Assembly: GCF_964340395.1 (NCBI RefSeq)
Contig: NC_135566.1
Span: forward strand, 8,240,001 to 8,302,000
Length of the DNA: 62,000 bases
Source: Glandiceps talaboti
Lineage: Eukaryota; Hemichordata; Enteropneusta; Spengelidae
Reading direction: 5' to 3'
Shown: positions 23,660-57,914 of the stretch, one piece after another
Position numbering within the stretch: the stretch's first letter is position 1
How the letters are laid out: each line of letters begins with the position of its first letter
Program-made: the position numbers and the translations under genes
Notes under the pieces: model-generated
What the model was told of the DNA's origin: nothing
Seen by the model: the letters and a program-made list of their open reading frames with translations, nothing else
The model's database searches: none

Positions 23660-26600
23660 TTTTGTTAGACTTTATTTAAACTCGATAGACTTTTCAGCCA
23701 ATGGGTCTTCTTACACTATGTACAGAGTATTCCAATTTTACAAAGCAATGTTCACTAGTTATTTATTTATTTACTCTGGTTATGTTATATGAAAGTGAAT
23801 GAGATGAATAAGTTAGATTAAAACATTGAAAATATACCACATAACATACATAAAATATGATTTCATTAGAAATGAGGTATGGACATCAGAATGAATAAGA
23901 TTGAAAAAAAAATGCTCCACTCAAATGTTCTGACAGAAGAAATTCATTTGCCATGTTACAGCTGAAAATATGATATTACAAATAGCATTCACGTCACGAA
24001 AATGGTGAGTTATATCATCATAAAAACTAAAAAATAAATTCTCTGTAAAATTGTCTGCAATCTAAAACTGGCTAAATGCAACTAACACGCTAAACTACAT
24101 CTGACATTGCTAGGTTCCACACTGACTACAGTATAACTCTACTATTCTAATACCTACACTCTCATCTACAATACTTCAGCATGCAGTACTGAAACATGAC
24201 TTTCCACAATGAACTTTAAACTTTTATTTTACATCACTAAGTTCACCACATTGCAGACAATCTTGGTGGGCTATAAAATATACATAGTACAGACAATGAA
24301 GTACTGCAACATATACACAACACTGGAATGACCTGCTAGGAACTGTAATCTGTCTTCAGAGATATTTCTCTGCCAAATATGTCCTGCTCAGAATCTTTCT
24401 GACGTATTCATTCACTTTCATTTAAACAGTAAATTAGCAATTCAGATGCATACAATGTTGCATTCAAGTGTTGTGTGCCCTGGGCAGGATCAAATATTAG
24501 AGTTTGTGGGCACATTTCTGTCATTTGGCTGGGTTATTGACCTGGTCCAACATTCTTTCCACTCAGCTTGCAAAAGTGATACTATCTTTATTACTCCGTT
24601 GGCCATGCCCCATTATCTGTACCTATTCACCATGTAGAAAAAAAATCAGCATAAATGAGCATATCACATGTTTATATTTGAGGTTATTTTAATAAAGGGT
24701 AAAATAGCTAACAAGGTCACATCATGGGTAAAGTTATCATAATAAACATACTATTGGGTGACTTATTCAACCAATCAACTGTTTCCTCATGGCACAGATA
24801 ACAAGGCAGGGAAACAATAACAATATTCATAACACCAAGGTTGCAGGCTGACTGGAGCAGTGCTTGACAGGTCAACCATCCAGACAACTACACTACATAG
24901 GCGAGCCCTGCAAGTAACACAAACAAAAGCATACATACGTGTATGTGTATTTACTAGATAATAAATGTTTTGAAACATTTATAAACCCTTGTTTGCCCCT
25001 TCTATATATTCAACAGGTGTAATTATGTGTATTAAGACAATGCATTGCACTTTATGTGCGTGCTTGTTTGTTTGTTTGTGTGTTTTTGTTTTATATTATA
25101 TGTATATACTACTGTATCTGTTTTGCTTGAGCCACAAACCCGGCCAGGAGTTTAAAGTTAATTTTTATTTACTTTTCAATGATGATGTATTTACTTAACT
25201 AATTCCTTTCCTCACTTGATATGTCAATTTAGTTTTCTCTCCGACTTCTGGCAAATAAATGTGTATAAGGTATACTATACATACAATATCAAATGAAGCA
25301 TGTACCTTTATTGCAGTACAGTTAGATTTATTAAAACAGCATTTCATTAAGCAAAACAGAGAAGATGTGATTTTCTGACCGTGTGGGCATGATGATTGGC
25401 ACTATAAAAACTAAATACTGGTGAAAGATTCAACATCATGGAGAAGAGAGAATGTCAGAGAGGACAGATTACAGAGCTGATGACAGGTTCTTGTCTGTGT
25501 TACAACATATCTACATAATAATCTAAAACTCTAAAACACTTGGAAACAACTTTGTACAAAATCAGTTCATACTTTGCTCCACTTTTACACAACTTATCCT
25601 TACATGAACAATATTTCAACGGCAATTTTTATGCACAAAAATCTTGTACACTTTCTGTAATTATTATCACTTCGTAAATTATTTTTATCACAATGAATCC
25701 ACGTCCTGCGAGAGCAGCTTTTTCATATTTAAAAAAAAGGCAGAGACAATAAATGTATTCTTTAGGGGGAGGGGGGAATACACCACCTTGGCAACTCTGA
25801 TAAAAGGGTTGTAAATTATTATCAGAATCTTATTAAATTGACTTTGTTTCATACAAAATTTGAGATTTAATTTACCAGTTACCCTTCCTAAACCCAACCA
25901 TCACCTCTAACCACACTACATTGCACATGTTATTTGCCATTGTGTGTTCAAACATCAGAAACATCTCTCTTGAAGACACAAATGACAGCTGTTTGTTCGA
26001 TACAAATTTAAGGCGAAAGAACTTTTTGAGTTGAGATAGACACATCTATTGTCGTTCATGATTATGCAGAGTAGATATTTGACCTGGGTTTTGGTGTGAT
26101 CAGGTGACAATGACATGCAAAATTGGACTGAATTTTTCATGAATATTGATTAGGAAATAAAGGTATAGATTCTAACACATGTTGGCCTTATATTCATGTA
26201 TAGAACATTTTTTTCAAATTTGCTGCAAGCAAATACGTGAATTCTTTCTTATGGCAGAGGAGACTGTAGAAATACCGACACTGGTTGTGCTCCACATTTT
26301 GCACAAACAAGAGACTGTCAAACACATTCATTGACTGAGCTCCACATGTTTGTACACCCAACACAGTTGAATGTGTGGAGCACCTCCAATGACTGTCTAA
26401 CAGCCATGCGGCCCGAACTCTGCACTGTTTATCCTAAGGTGTCAGAGGTGTGCACAACAAGGCAGGCTTTTGTTTTAAGTTTTACTCATCACCTCATCTA
26501 TACTTATTACTTTCATGTTATTGTTCATGTTATTGTTTTCATAAATACATAACTTTATATAATACTAGTTCATATATATAAGAGTTTTGCAACTAACTTA

Positions 26601-27160
26601 TGCCCTGTTGCTTTGAACCCCCTCCCAACTTTTATTTTCTTTAGTTGAAAACGAAATGCATATCAAAGATGTGTTTGTCGTTTTTTATGGTTCAGTTGTC
26701 CTGTTAATTTTATAAAACGAGGTAGTGCCAGAGCAATCATTATGAGACACCATCTTTTGGCTGACTTTTTAGTCCTGAGGTAGGCACTCCATCACTGCTT
26801 CTCAACTCACAAAATCAAAGGAATTCATCTTCTAATTCATGCATTTCAGTCAGTTTGCTCTCTACAGACACAGAAAACACCACAGATGCACCCCATAGCT
26901 CATATCCATTCTAAGGTTTGAAGTATTTATGTAACTCTGGTACTTTGGGCTCCATCTAGCCTTACCAAAATACAAAAAATAAACCTCCAAGACCATTTAT
27001 TTGGCATGTTTTCATGTTTGGCCAATACAGCTTCAAAACCAGGTATAACCAATGATTACTTGAGTTATGAGGTCACTATACATTTAACTCTGGTACTTAC
27101 GACTACTACTACTTTCAAAACTTTCACTCCACACTGACAACCTTTCTGAGCCCTTGAAAT
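23660..27160. other. Intergenic or distal 3'-UTR sequence, no gene seen
   Basis: Long AT-rich stretch with no convincing frame, palindrome or family match. Its left part could belong to a long 3' UTR of the ANKRD13-type gene on the minus strand: on that strand AATAAA-like signals occur near 26996 and at several farther sites. Transcript data would be needed to place the end. Confidence 0.5.
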
Positions 27161-27830
27161 CACTCCAGACTGCTCATCTGGATGACTCACCACATCACTC
27201 CTTGCCAACCCTCCTGAGTCCAGACTGTCCACCTAACTGAACCAATCAAATCACTCCAGAATGCTGACCTTGATGAACTCACCAAATCAATCCAGACTGC
27301 CCACATTGATGAACCAATCAAATCACTCCAGACTGTACACCTTGATGAACCAACCAAATCACTCCAGACTGCCCACCTTGATGAACCAATCAAATCACTC
27401 CAGACTGTACACCTTGATGAACCAACCAAATCACTCGACTGTCCACCTTGATGAACCAATCACATCACTCCAGACTGCCCACCTTGATGAACCAATCAAA
27501 TCACTCCAGATGTCAATCTTGATGAACCAATCAAAACACTCCAGACTGTCAACCTTGATGAACCAATCAAATCACTCCAGACTGTCCACCTTGATGAACC
27601 AATCAAATCACTCCAGACTGTCCACCTTAATGAACCAATCAAACCACTCCAGACTGTCCATCTTGATGAACCAAACAAACCACTCCAGACTGCCCACCTT
27701 GATGAACTCATCACTTTGCTGAGCCAACCTGTCAACCTTTCAAATCCCACCAGATCTCTCCAGACTGCAAACTTTTTTCAAAGCCCATAAAATCACTCTG
27801 GACTGCCCACCTTGTTGAACCCACCTCAGG
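27160..27830. repeat. Minisatellite, 36-bp unit, about 18 copies
   Basis: Units of the form ACCTTGATGAACCAATCAAA plus TCACTCCAGACTGTCC repeat from about 27160 to 27830 with substitutions and a few short units. Because 36 is a multiple of three, a 12-residue periodic frame stays open for long on both strands (Leu-Met-Asn-Gln-Ser-Asn-His-Ser type on plus; Gly-Ser-Ser-Arg-Trp type on minus). I treat both as non-coding. The array lies 0.3-0.9 kb past the stop of the ANKRD13-type gene and may be in its 3' UTR. Confidence 0.9.
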
Positions 27831-28091
27831 ACTCCATGTCCCCAAAAGCAAGTGAGGACATGATGATTGACAGCTGTCACAACAACCAACCAATCAATAG
27901 TCATTCTATTATGATTGACACATGCCAATCACAATACTAGTGTCATGGCAATGTAACACTAATTAGATTATTGTAAGTTTTAATATTCCTGACCGTCTTA
28001 GCCAAAGTGTTGAAAAACAGCTGTCAACCCCTCCATCTATAAACGTGCACTGTCACAACATAAATATTAACAAATGGTTGTCATGGCAATG

Positions 28092-48979
<20,888 letters not shown>

Positions 48980-50640
48980 TATTTTGCTGCAAAATGACAA
49001 AATTTTCACCAAACAGGAAGTGGTTACATGACAAATATTATTGTTTGTATGTTGTTACATATTTTCTCCAATACACGCTCGGAATGAGCACGCCATCTAA
49101 CGATCGAAGTCTGTGGCTAGCTACACTGAGACAGTCTGTAGTCTGTGAGATGTAAAAACAAAAGAAGCCGCTAGGACTCTATTCAGACGATAGGGTAACA
49201 AAAAACTTATCCGTGTGAGAAATCATCACTATCGAAAATAAACGTATATTGGAATTGGAACTAATTAGATGTAAGCCTTGAAATTGATACCCAAACTTTC
49301 CGCAAAACAGCACAAACTACCATCCATCTCTTGGCCATATCGTTACGGTGTGACATTGTCGTTCAGACTTGGGGACTCAAGTGTAAGATTAATATATTTT
49401 ATTTATTGAAGTAAGCTGGTGGGTTCGTCCATTCTTTTTTACACAAATTGAAACATGTAAACAATACATCACATTTTTTCAATTCAAATTCAATCACCGT
49501 GATCACAGTGAAGAGTAAAGCACAGTTTAATAGCCTACTTGCAGACTTGAGAACGGCTATCGCTGCACTGTTGCGCTATCCAAATATAACTAACATTTTG
49601 AATTTTTGAACTTTCACTCAAAAATTCAAAATGTCAGTTAGGATAGCGGAATAATAGTGTAGTGTAACGATAGCGAAATAAACATAATGACGAAAAAATG
49701 GTATGTTTTGCATGTACACTTTAAGTCTAGAGCTAGAGGTAGGCTAAAGCACAGTCGTCATCTCAAAGAGATAGAGAAACAGTGCCTACTGTAGCCCTAA
49801 AATAATATCCGTAGCGAAGTTGAATCATGTTCATGGCACATTGTGTCTCGCCACTTATGCGTGCACTGCCGCGCGCATATGTAATGATAGCTAGCTATTG
49901 CATTCGAACAAAGCACGAGAACTTACAATAGAACGCAAACTACACCAAACTTGGAACAAAGCACGCATTTCGTTATTCCGACTTCCTTGCTTGGAGTCGA
50001 AAGATGGAATCCGAAGAGAACTACTTCTTTCTACTTCTTCTCATGATCTTGGATGGTACATAGATATGAGGTAAAATGAATTTTTTTATACGGACATATC
50101 GATATATATCTCCTTAATAGCTAAAAGTATAACGTTGACGTAATTATAATGATTAGGCCACAAGTTCGCGTTTGACGCAAACCCAACTAGTACATATTTA
50201 CATTCCACGTGGATTATTATTGTTGGTTACCGTGAGGAATGTTTTCCAAAATACGTGTGAGTTTTACTAATTGTGCCTTGCCTAGCGCCGTACATCTTTG
50301 AGGATGGACTCATAATATTATATCCATTATGCATTTTCAAGCTGAAATAATACTTTCAAAATGGTAGGACTGGTATATAAACGAAGTCATGCAAGTTGTG
50401 AACACCTTAGCGATACAGCACAGTACCACAACAATTTGTCATGTGCAAATTGATCTTATTATACGAGACAATTTTTTTTTGAGTATTGAAATTTTTAAGG
50501 GCGCCTTCAGTAATTACAAGGTCATTAACTTCAAGGAATTACAAGGGGGGGGGCGGATGTCAAGCCCGAAATGTTGCGTCAAATGGGACCATACTGTCCG
50601 TTTATCGATTAACGTACGCGTTGTTTTCATTTCACTGAAG
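48980..50640. other. Divergent intergenic region between the ANKRD13-type gene and the DUF4239-like gene
   Basis: About 1.7 kb separates two divergently transcribed genes, so it should hold both promoters. I see no clear TATA box, CpG-rich block or known site. A small hairpin (AACTAACATTTTGAATTTTTG / TCAAAAATTCAAAATG) lies at 49588-49635. Candidate in-frame stop TGA at 50636 precedes the first assigned exon of the right-hand gene. Confidence 0.55.
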
Positions 50641-50680
50641 GTTTCGCAATACGAGTCCCAGACTTGTCTTTTTGGTTGCC

Positions 50681-53118
50681 ATGGTGATAGTAGTCTCGAC
50701 GTCAGACCCACTACATGATTTACAACCTCTCGCCGTGGTCGAAACAACCCCAACGTCTGAAGGTAGTGGGAAACAAGGAACAGATGTTCAAGGCGAGGCT
50801 CCCGGCAACAGACCAAGTTCGGCAGCTATTATCGTTCCACCATTTATACTTATCATGCTTATTCTTAGTGGTAAATTAACATTTTTTTACCACATAGTTA
50901 ACACTATATCAATACGCGACATTGACGATATATCTGAACGACAAACTATTTTACTTAATCAATGACATGTTAGAAGTCGTAATGGCATACAGTAAGCGGG
51001 AAAGATAATTTTCCTTATTCTGGCAATCTGCCTGGTCATTTTTTCAATTGGGGACTTTCAACTTAGACAGTACTCCCTTGAAGTTCATTTTCAAACCTTT
51101 ATTCAAATATCTATTTAAAGTTTCAAAATCTTCGAATAGGCCTAGAGATACTGTCTGCCTGTCTGCCTGCCTGCCTGCCTAGTGTTTAGCACCTGTTATC
51201 CCGAATTCAAAGGCGAGAAGTGTCGGGTGGCACAGTTCAGATTTGGTGTCCCTGACCTCCAAAGTCCTGATTTGGTTGCCTAGAGACAAGACAGTACAAT
51301 TATAGTCATGGTTTATCAAACTGGACTGTCTTTTCAGGTTTAGCTGTTTTGATGACGTCATCGAAGCTGAGACAGAGGAAGAAACAGAAAGAAAATGCAG
51401 TCCACGAACATTTTATAAATCGACCAAGTGTCAAAAGTTTCATGTGTCTACAGAAATCACTTCGAACAGTCGATGAAGGTCATGCTAAACAGAGGAAAAG
51501 TAGTCAACTGATGATGAACGTGCTAAACAATAGAATGTGTAAGTAACAAATGTAACCTACGAAAAAACAGCGGTGTATTTGGTAAGCAGGTATGAGGCAA
51601 GTTTCATGCAAAGATGCAATGTAATTAGTGTTGGTAACTTATCAAAGTATTTATAAACACCATTGGCCAGATCCCATAACTCTGTTTACTGATAGAAGAC
51701 GCCACTTTCTAACACGAGGTCTGGCTTACTGTTACATTGTAACTTCAACAGATATAAACAAACTGATAAAAAAAGTCATGCAGCATGTGTATATGAACCT
51801 ACGTTCACCAGAGGCACACCTGTTGTTGTTGTTGTTGTTGTTGTATCAGTTGTATTGTTGTTTTACCTAATTTTGTATCAATGAGTAAAACGTACTGGTA
51901 TTTTTTCGTGGGTTGTAACTTTATATCTTGATGTAAAGTTGTAGTTTCCACACTTACTGGGACACTGTGGTATACTATTACGGGAATCAAGCTATATGCA
52001 AACTTAATTTTACAAGAAACTAAAGGTATCGTTGCAACATGTGAAAGATATCAATGGAAGTTGGACAGCGTTGGTCAAAATAATTCCTTCGCCTGTATAA
52101 TATATACCTAGAACCAATCGCGTCTATTCGAACTTACGCCATGTGTTTTCTTTATATATGCTTCTAATGTTAATATATTATATAAATCGCGTGCTAATTT
52201 TACCCCCCAGTTTTCACTGAGTCTGACATTGAAGCTATCTACAGTCTGTACACGTTCTTCAACCAACCCCTTCAGCTGATCTTGATAGCTCTGCCTGCTC
52301 TGACGTCACTTGCATTCTGCCCAGTTGTATTGTACATGTACTCACCATTGGTGGCGCTCTTCTGGCCGAAAAGTCTGTACCCAAACGGCCAACCTGACAT
52401 AAATGAGGCCATAGGTGAGTTTATATCATGAGGCGAGCTAGAATGTAAATGCATAACCCAGCCTATTAAAGTCTTATTAGACCGCAAAATACAGTATTTC
52501 CGGATATTTAAATCATTATTTTTCATAAATTATACTTCTGGGGGTATAATGATTATTCACAAATATTTTTCTTCAGCAGGAAAATACTCGTGACCTACGG
52601 GTTTTTAAACAATTAACAAGGCCCCTTCGGTCACTCGTATTTTCCCTGGCTAAAGAAGAAATATTTGGGGAGTAATATCTAATTATTCACGATTTGCAAG
52701 ATATAAATGCTTCTCTTTTGTGAATATTGAAAAATGTCACATTTTGAATGTTGACTATAAACCAAAAACATCGTTACAATCATGTTGACCCCCTTCGGTA
52801 AGTTCACATAACTTTGTGAGTGACGAAAACGAGTTTCATTTTGATATAAACAGTATCAGTATATAAATAGTCAATGTGTAAGTATACTCGGTAGAGTTAA
52901 ACATCTAATTAATAATACCTTGCATTCTCTAATTACAGAACGACATCACATCATAGCGTCCAATAATATCAATGTTACTGTAATTATTAGCCCGCATGCG
53001 CAACGGGCACAGCCCGGAGGGACCTATGGGAATGACATACGTCCGTGTGTCAGTCCGTCCGTCCGTCCGTCCGTCCGTCCGTCCGTCCGTGCGTGCGTGC
53101 GTGCGTGCGCGCGTGCTA

Positions 53119-53153
<35 letters not shown>

Positions 53154-56100
53154 CGCGCACGCTACATAGAGCATGACGTACACAACTTTTGTGTTCAAGA
53201 TTATGAGAATGTGGTCAAAACCGAAGTAATCCATGACCATGTCACTCTTATGAATTCTCTTTTTTGTTTTGTAGCATGTTTCCTTGCTCCTGCTGGGTTA
53301 GTATATGCGTGAGTATAATTTGTTTGTTTTTCCAAAAAAGAAAGAAAGAAAAGATCATGCTTTGTGTGTCTACACATATCTTCTGTCTGTAAATTATTTT
53401 TCTGATATATATCGCTTCAAGCATACTGTTACCAACAGATCGATGATTTCAACTAGCTGTATCTTCCTGAATATTGGGGGGGGGGGGGAATCACTCAATT
53501 ATTATTATACGCTGTGTTCTTTCATTTTTATCTGTTACGTCAACCGATGAAATCGTTCTACTATGTTTTCATCAATTCTTCTATACAGAACGTCGTTTGG
53601 GTTCTCCTTCCAAGGAGCAATGCAGAAACAACGTGAATTGTTGAACAACATATCTTTAGAAGTCAGTTTGTTAGACCAGGTTATGATTCTTGGATTTCAT
53701 CTCAAATCGGCGAGTCTCAGACAAAAGTTGGAAGTGAGTTGGCCTTTTATAGACGTACTGGAGGTTTAGTTGTGAATTTGATCAAAAAACGACATCACAT
53801 TCAATTTGAGAAGCATTCAAGTTCAGCAATAATTGAGATTGATAAAAACGCGAATCTCAATTGACATCGGATGTCATTTACATACCGTTTTCATAAAAAT
53901 CTCCTCTAGCGAGGCTTGCGCGTGGAGAGCATCCAAAATGTGTACTTGGCGCAGTTTTTACAATATTGTCGCTGGCATTAACTCCACGTATGCCCTTCTA
54001 TATGGTGTCCACTTCATACCAAAACTACTAAATCCAATTCAACAGTGCGACTTTCTATTGGACAATTAGACTTTCGACTTCTACATGCCATTTCATGATA
54101 CGACATGAGAATTCTCTTCCTACTCCTGTGGCTTGGACTTTACAAATTGCAGACTGACATCAGATGTATTTAGTGGTTGTTATATTCTGTGTATCATCAT
54201 ATCAGATATGCCGTGCGGTAAAAGACGAGGCCATTTCAATACTTCTACAAGTTCAAGGCAAGGTTGGGTACAGTTCTCGTGACTACAAATCAGAGAGAAG
54301 TGGTGGACAGGTTTGGAAGGCAAGTACTGAAGATAAATGTTTCGGCATTCTTAGCTACTATCTTGACACGCATGCGCGCGTAGACACTTCCATCATCCCA
54401 TGATGTGATACTAACCTATAAATTTGATATAGGCCGTTTGGTGGTCAGATAACTCCGCCAACCCCCGGTAACTTCTAATTTCTAGTAAGGTTGGCATACT
54501 GTTTAAAACACAAAGAAGGAAACATTTTAATTGTGGAGAAAAATCGCTGATGCTGTAATTACATTCATTTGCAACAAAGTCGTGATGCCACGTTTAAATA
54601 ATTTGTCTAGGTGTCTCCATCCACAAGTTAAAAAAAAATGTTTTGCGAATACGGAACTTGCAATCCAGACTGAGCATGCTCAGATGCAAAAGACAGTGGG
54701 ATTATCTGTGGTTATCGTAATACCTAATCTGGAGCTACCAATAAAATAAACCTCCCACAAAGGCCAGGATGACCATGGATTGATTATCTGTGGTTACAAA
54801 TAATGTAACAATATTGTTTACAATACTAATATTAGCTTTTATTACCCACATTTCCCATGATGCAACATTCAACATGGCGGGTTCGCAAGTTCTCTATTGG
54901 AAAGTGGATTAATCAACAAGGCGTTCCGTAAACATTTTATTGTAATCAATAAACAAAAGCCATCGATTTCATGTTCAATTAAACTGAATGAATGGGTGTC
55001 CCATCCGCGCTTCGTTCTGGTAAATTAAAAAGCTTCGATTTAATTCGAATTTAAATTTTATTTAATTAAAGCACTGATTAGACTGTTGCAATGGGTGTTT
55101 ATATGCGATAAAGAAAAAAAATACTCATGAACAACATTATTTTCTTATTCCATAGTTTCGTTGTGAATCTCATCGAAACAAATCTTAACTTATATTATTT
55201 ATTTTTTTATATCTTTAGATTATCGGATTTCTACAAGATATGGTAGAAAGGGAGAACGGTTGGACAATGAACAAGCTTGTCGTGGTAGGTTGTAGTCTGT
55301 AAGAACTGCTTAGCCATAGTAGAGTGATTTTTAAAGTGCTCGATCAACGTGTGAACATTCTGCAATGACGTAAACCTGACACTATGGCGGAAGTTTCTTT
55401 CACTCGCTTTTTTGAATGAATTGCTCTCGTCGTTTGCTATATAGTTTATCAAGTAATGTTTTTATTGTAGAAAACTGCAAGCGAATTGATTGAATTTCAA
55501 CATTCAACCAGTTTAATGTATATAATTTGTTTGTTACTGTACACCAATGTTACTTCATGAGATTTATAAAAACTGTACAGTTGAAGCCAGTTGACTTGAA
55601 AATAAACGTTGTCTACGTCTAGCTCAACAAATATATTCACTTCACGAGCACTGCTTTTTGTTGTCATAATCTGGCGTTCTGTCAACACTTTGCCATGTTT
55701 TCTTTGCGTGAGGCACCATTGTCTTAGCAGATCGGCGCCAAATCATATACATTTTATACTTTATGCAGGCTTGTCAATGGATAAAATGTAACAAATATAC
55801 TTCAGTTTTTGTCATGCCAAACGATACAATGTAGCAATGTTATAAGATTTTTGTCGAGTCAGACGTTGCTTTGTTTCAAATTAGTTGGGTTCCCATTGTA
55901 TTTTGCTTGAGGACTACCTGTAGAAAGCGTTGTTTTCTTAAAGTTGTCAAATTAAGAGCTATACCATGTAATCTTTTTGACCCGATGATCTTCTGTCAAT
56001 AGGGCGAAATTTAGCCAGTACTTTTTAGAAACCCTTTGAAATTGAGTTGAGTTTTGTTACGACCATCCAGTTTTGAATTGTGTTTTTGTAACTTTATGAA

Positions 56101-57766
56101 TTATATTTGTTTCCTAATTAATCATGTTTATTCCTAAAACAGACGAAACTGATGCAGAATATATTGCAATTAAATACGGGATCTTCAGAGCTGGAAGAAA
56201 CTCTTCAATCTAGAATCCACCCTCTGAAGTGGATGTTTTTGGAAAGTCTGGGATTTTTTTCGTTTTTTGGAGTTCTACTCCTGCAGGTAAGATCTTTTCG
56301 GTTTGTGCACTCGCTGATGATATTGGATTACATTGGTTGTACTTAAGATTGGCTTTGACATAAAGTGTGCTGTCCATCGCATATTTAATTAGTGCTTTGA
56401 ATAAAGAACAGTCGTCGTCGGCTCAGTCACACGCCCCGCCGCGGGGTCCCATGCTACGAAAACCTGGCTATGGCCAGTAACGAGGGACGCCGCTCAAACA
56501 AAACTGTATATTTCTGAGTAGACATCTACATAAATCAAAAGAATATTTCCCATAGTGAACTCTGACGTCATAAAAATTAGCGAAGTTCAACATGGGGGGT
56601 TGAAAATGATGTTTGGGCCGGGTAAGAGCTTGCATCGTAGAGATCACAGTTTTTTTAACAAACAAAATGAGTATGTCACGGCCACTGAGCTTTCACGCAA
56701 AACACGTCTTGGAAATAAAAGCTATAAACTTTGCTGGTACTTTGTTTAAGAAAACTCCAACCGTTCTCAGATAAAATCAAGAACAAAATAAGAGAGGGGT
56801 CACCGTAAAAGGTTTTGAAATCAAGGTCAATGTTGTCAAAATAAAGCCAATTTAAAATATCCAATATGGCTGCCGAATACTGTGTTATAACGTTTTATTA
56901 CGAATCGATGTATGACATCATAGATCTATAAGCATACACATCTAATGTTCTTTGCAAGGTCATCATTTCTGAAATATGTGATATAAACTTCTTGTATTTC
57001 GTTCTTTTCTTTGGTACAGGCGGGTTCATACAAAATACAGTTGGCAATGTGTATCATCACTGTGTTTTCAATCTCTCTTCTCTGTTACGTGGTAGCAGAC
57101 TTTGACTCTCCCTTCAATGGCTTCTTTAAGGTAATTACTAGTTTTACACTTTTGTTGTGGAAAGACTCGTAATAGATCGATATGAAGATTGTCACCAGAC
57201 TGCATCCATCTGTTCATTTCCTAACCCAATTTTAGACAGTGTAACATATGTCGTGCCGCTCCTGCCTCACCGGCCTGTGACTCGATCGAAAAGAGTGTTG
57301 GCCGATGCGTGAGGGCGCCCCGTCACGTCTTACCTTACAGACTTCTTACAGACTAACCTACCCCTGATTATTGTTGCAAACGAGAGCTTATTTTTCTTCT
57401 GTGACACACCGAAAATTCTTGACAGTGAGTCTTGCGGACGGTGCCGTAAAAGAGGCTGTCGTTTACGATGATGAAATCAGATGTACATACTTAGTTCATA
57501 CTTCGTTATGTATACTGAGAAACATTATATTTGCTATCACAATAATCAGACCATTTTATTTGGGTTTTTTACAGGTAAATTTAAGTACTATTCTTGAGAT
57601 AATAGATAAATCAGAAGACTGCTATTTATCTCTCCTTGATAACAAGAATCCCTACCAAATGAGAGTGATTAAGATGTCGTTCGCAGAACTGGCAACTAGC
57701 CACGTGGAAGATTTCCCAATCGATGATTTTGACTGGGACAGCGAAATATTTGAACAAGTTATGTGA
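50681..57766 (+). CDS. Membrane protein with Thr/Ser-rich ectodomain and DUF4239 (bestrophin-like) C-terminal domain, about 466 aa
   Basis: Function unknown; DUF4239 proteins are predicted membrane proteins distantly like bestrophin channels. Exons 50681-50870, 51338-51538, 52211-52414, 53275-53308 (34 nt), 53589-53733, 54206-54319, 55219-55284, 56143-56286, 57020-57130 and 57575-57766 join in frame. The intron after exon 6 has a GC donor (AAG then GCAAGT). Residues 15-47 are Thr/Ser/Pro/Gly-rich; TM1 is about 48-69, starting SAAIIVPPF; a basic linker (KLRQRKKQK) follows; TM2 about 150-180; TM3 about 199-217; helical segment with MQKQRELL about 220-300; TM4 348-366; TM5 373-392, then DFDSPFNG at 393-400, matching the DxPFxG motif of the family; acidic tail. 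The start is uncertain: frame upstream of ATG 50681 reads a hydrophobic LVFLVA run preceded by an acceptor-like AG at 50639-50640, so a signal-peptide exon may lie further left. Confidence 0.82.
51155..51181. repeat. Microsatellite (TGCC)n
   Basis: Short CTGT/CTGC run in intron 1 of the DUF4239-like gene. Confidence 0.85.
51820..51846. repeat. Microsatellite (TTG)n
   Basis: About nine TTG units in intron 2 of the DUF4239-like gene, next to a copy of the dispersed repeat seen at 18590. Confidence 0.9.
52538..52684. mobile_element. MITE family member (copy 4)
   Basis: GATTATTCACAAATATTTTTC and AGAAATATTTGGGGAGTAAT at the ends; inner arms GGAAAATACTCGTGACC and GGTCACTCGTATTTTCC around ACAAGGCCCC. 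It lies in intron 3 of the DUF4239-like gene, just after the exon 3 donor. Confidence 0.8.
53050..53160. repeat. Compound microsatellite (GTCC)n-(GTGC)n-(GT)n-(GC)n
   Basis: GTCC, GTGC, GT and GC runs follow each other about 115 bp before the 34-nt exon of the DUF4239-like gene. Confidence 0.95.
54653..54900. mobile_element. MITE-like element, inverted relative to 58018-58280
   Basis: GGAACTTGCAATCCAGACTG, AGCATGCTCAGATGC, GGGATTATCTGTGGTTAT, CCTAATCTGGAGCTA, TGTTTACAATACTAAT, ATGATGCAACATTCAACATG, GCGGGTT all reappear in reverse complement at 58018-58280. GGAACTTG and CAAGTTCTC form short terminal inverted repeats. The ATTATCTGTGGTTA motif occurs twice inside this copy. Confidence 0.85.
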
Positions 57767-57824
57767 AGTTATGAATCAGATTAACGTAACATCAGGTTTA
57801 ATATGTTATACTGATGTGAAGAAA

Positions 57825-57888
57825 AACAAACAAACAAACAAACAAACAAACAAACAAACAAACACAAACACAAACAAACAAACAAACA
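57825..57888. repeat. Microsatellite (AAAC)n in the 3' UTR of the DUF4239-like gene
   Basis: About 15 AAAC units between the stop codon (57764-57766) and the polyadenylation signal. Confidence 0.93.
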
Positions 57889-57914
57889 CCTGTTGTATTT
57901 ACAGAAAGGGCATT

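Noticed and set aside
27187-27750. Possible repetitive secreted protein from the 12-residue periodic frame
   Set aside because: Frames are open on both strands because the unit is 36 bp; short units break the frame, and there is no signal peptide or splice context.
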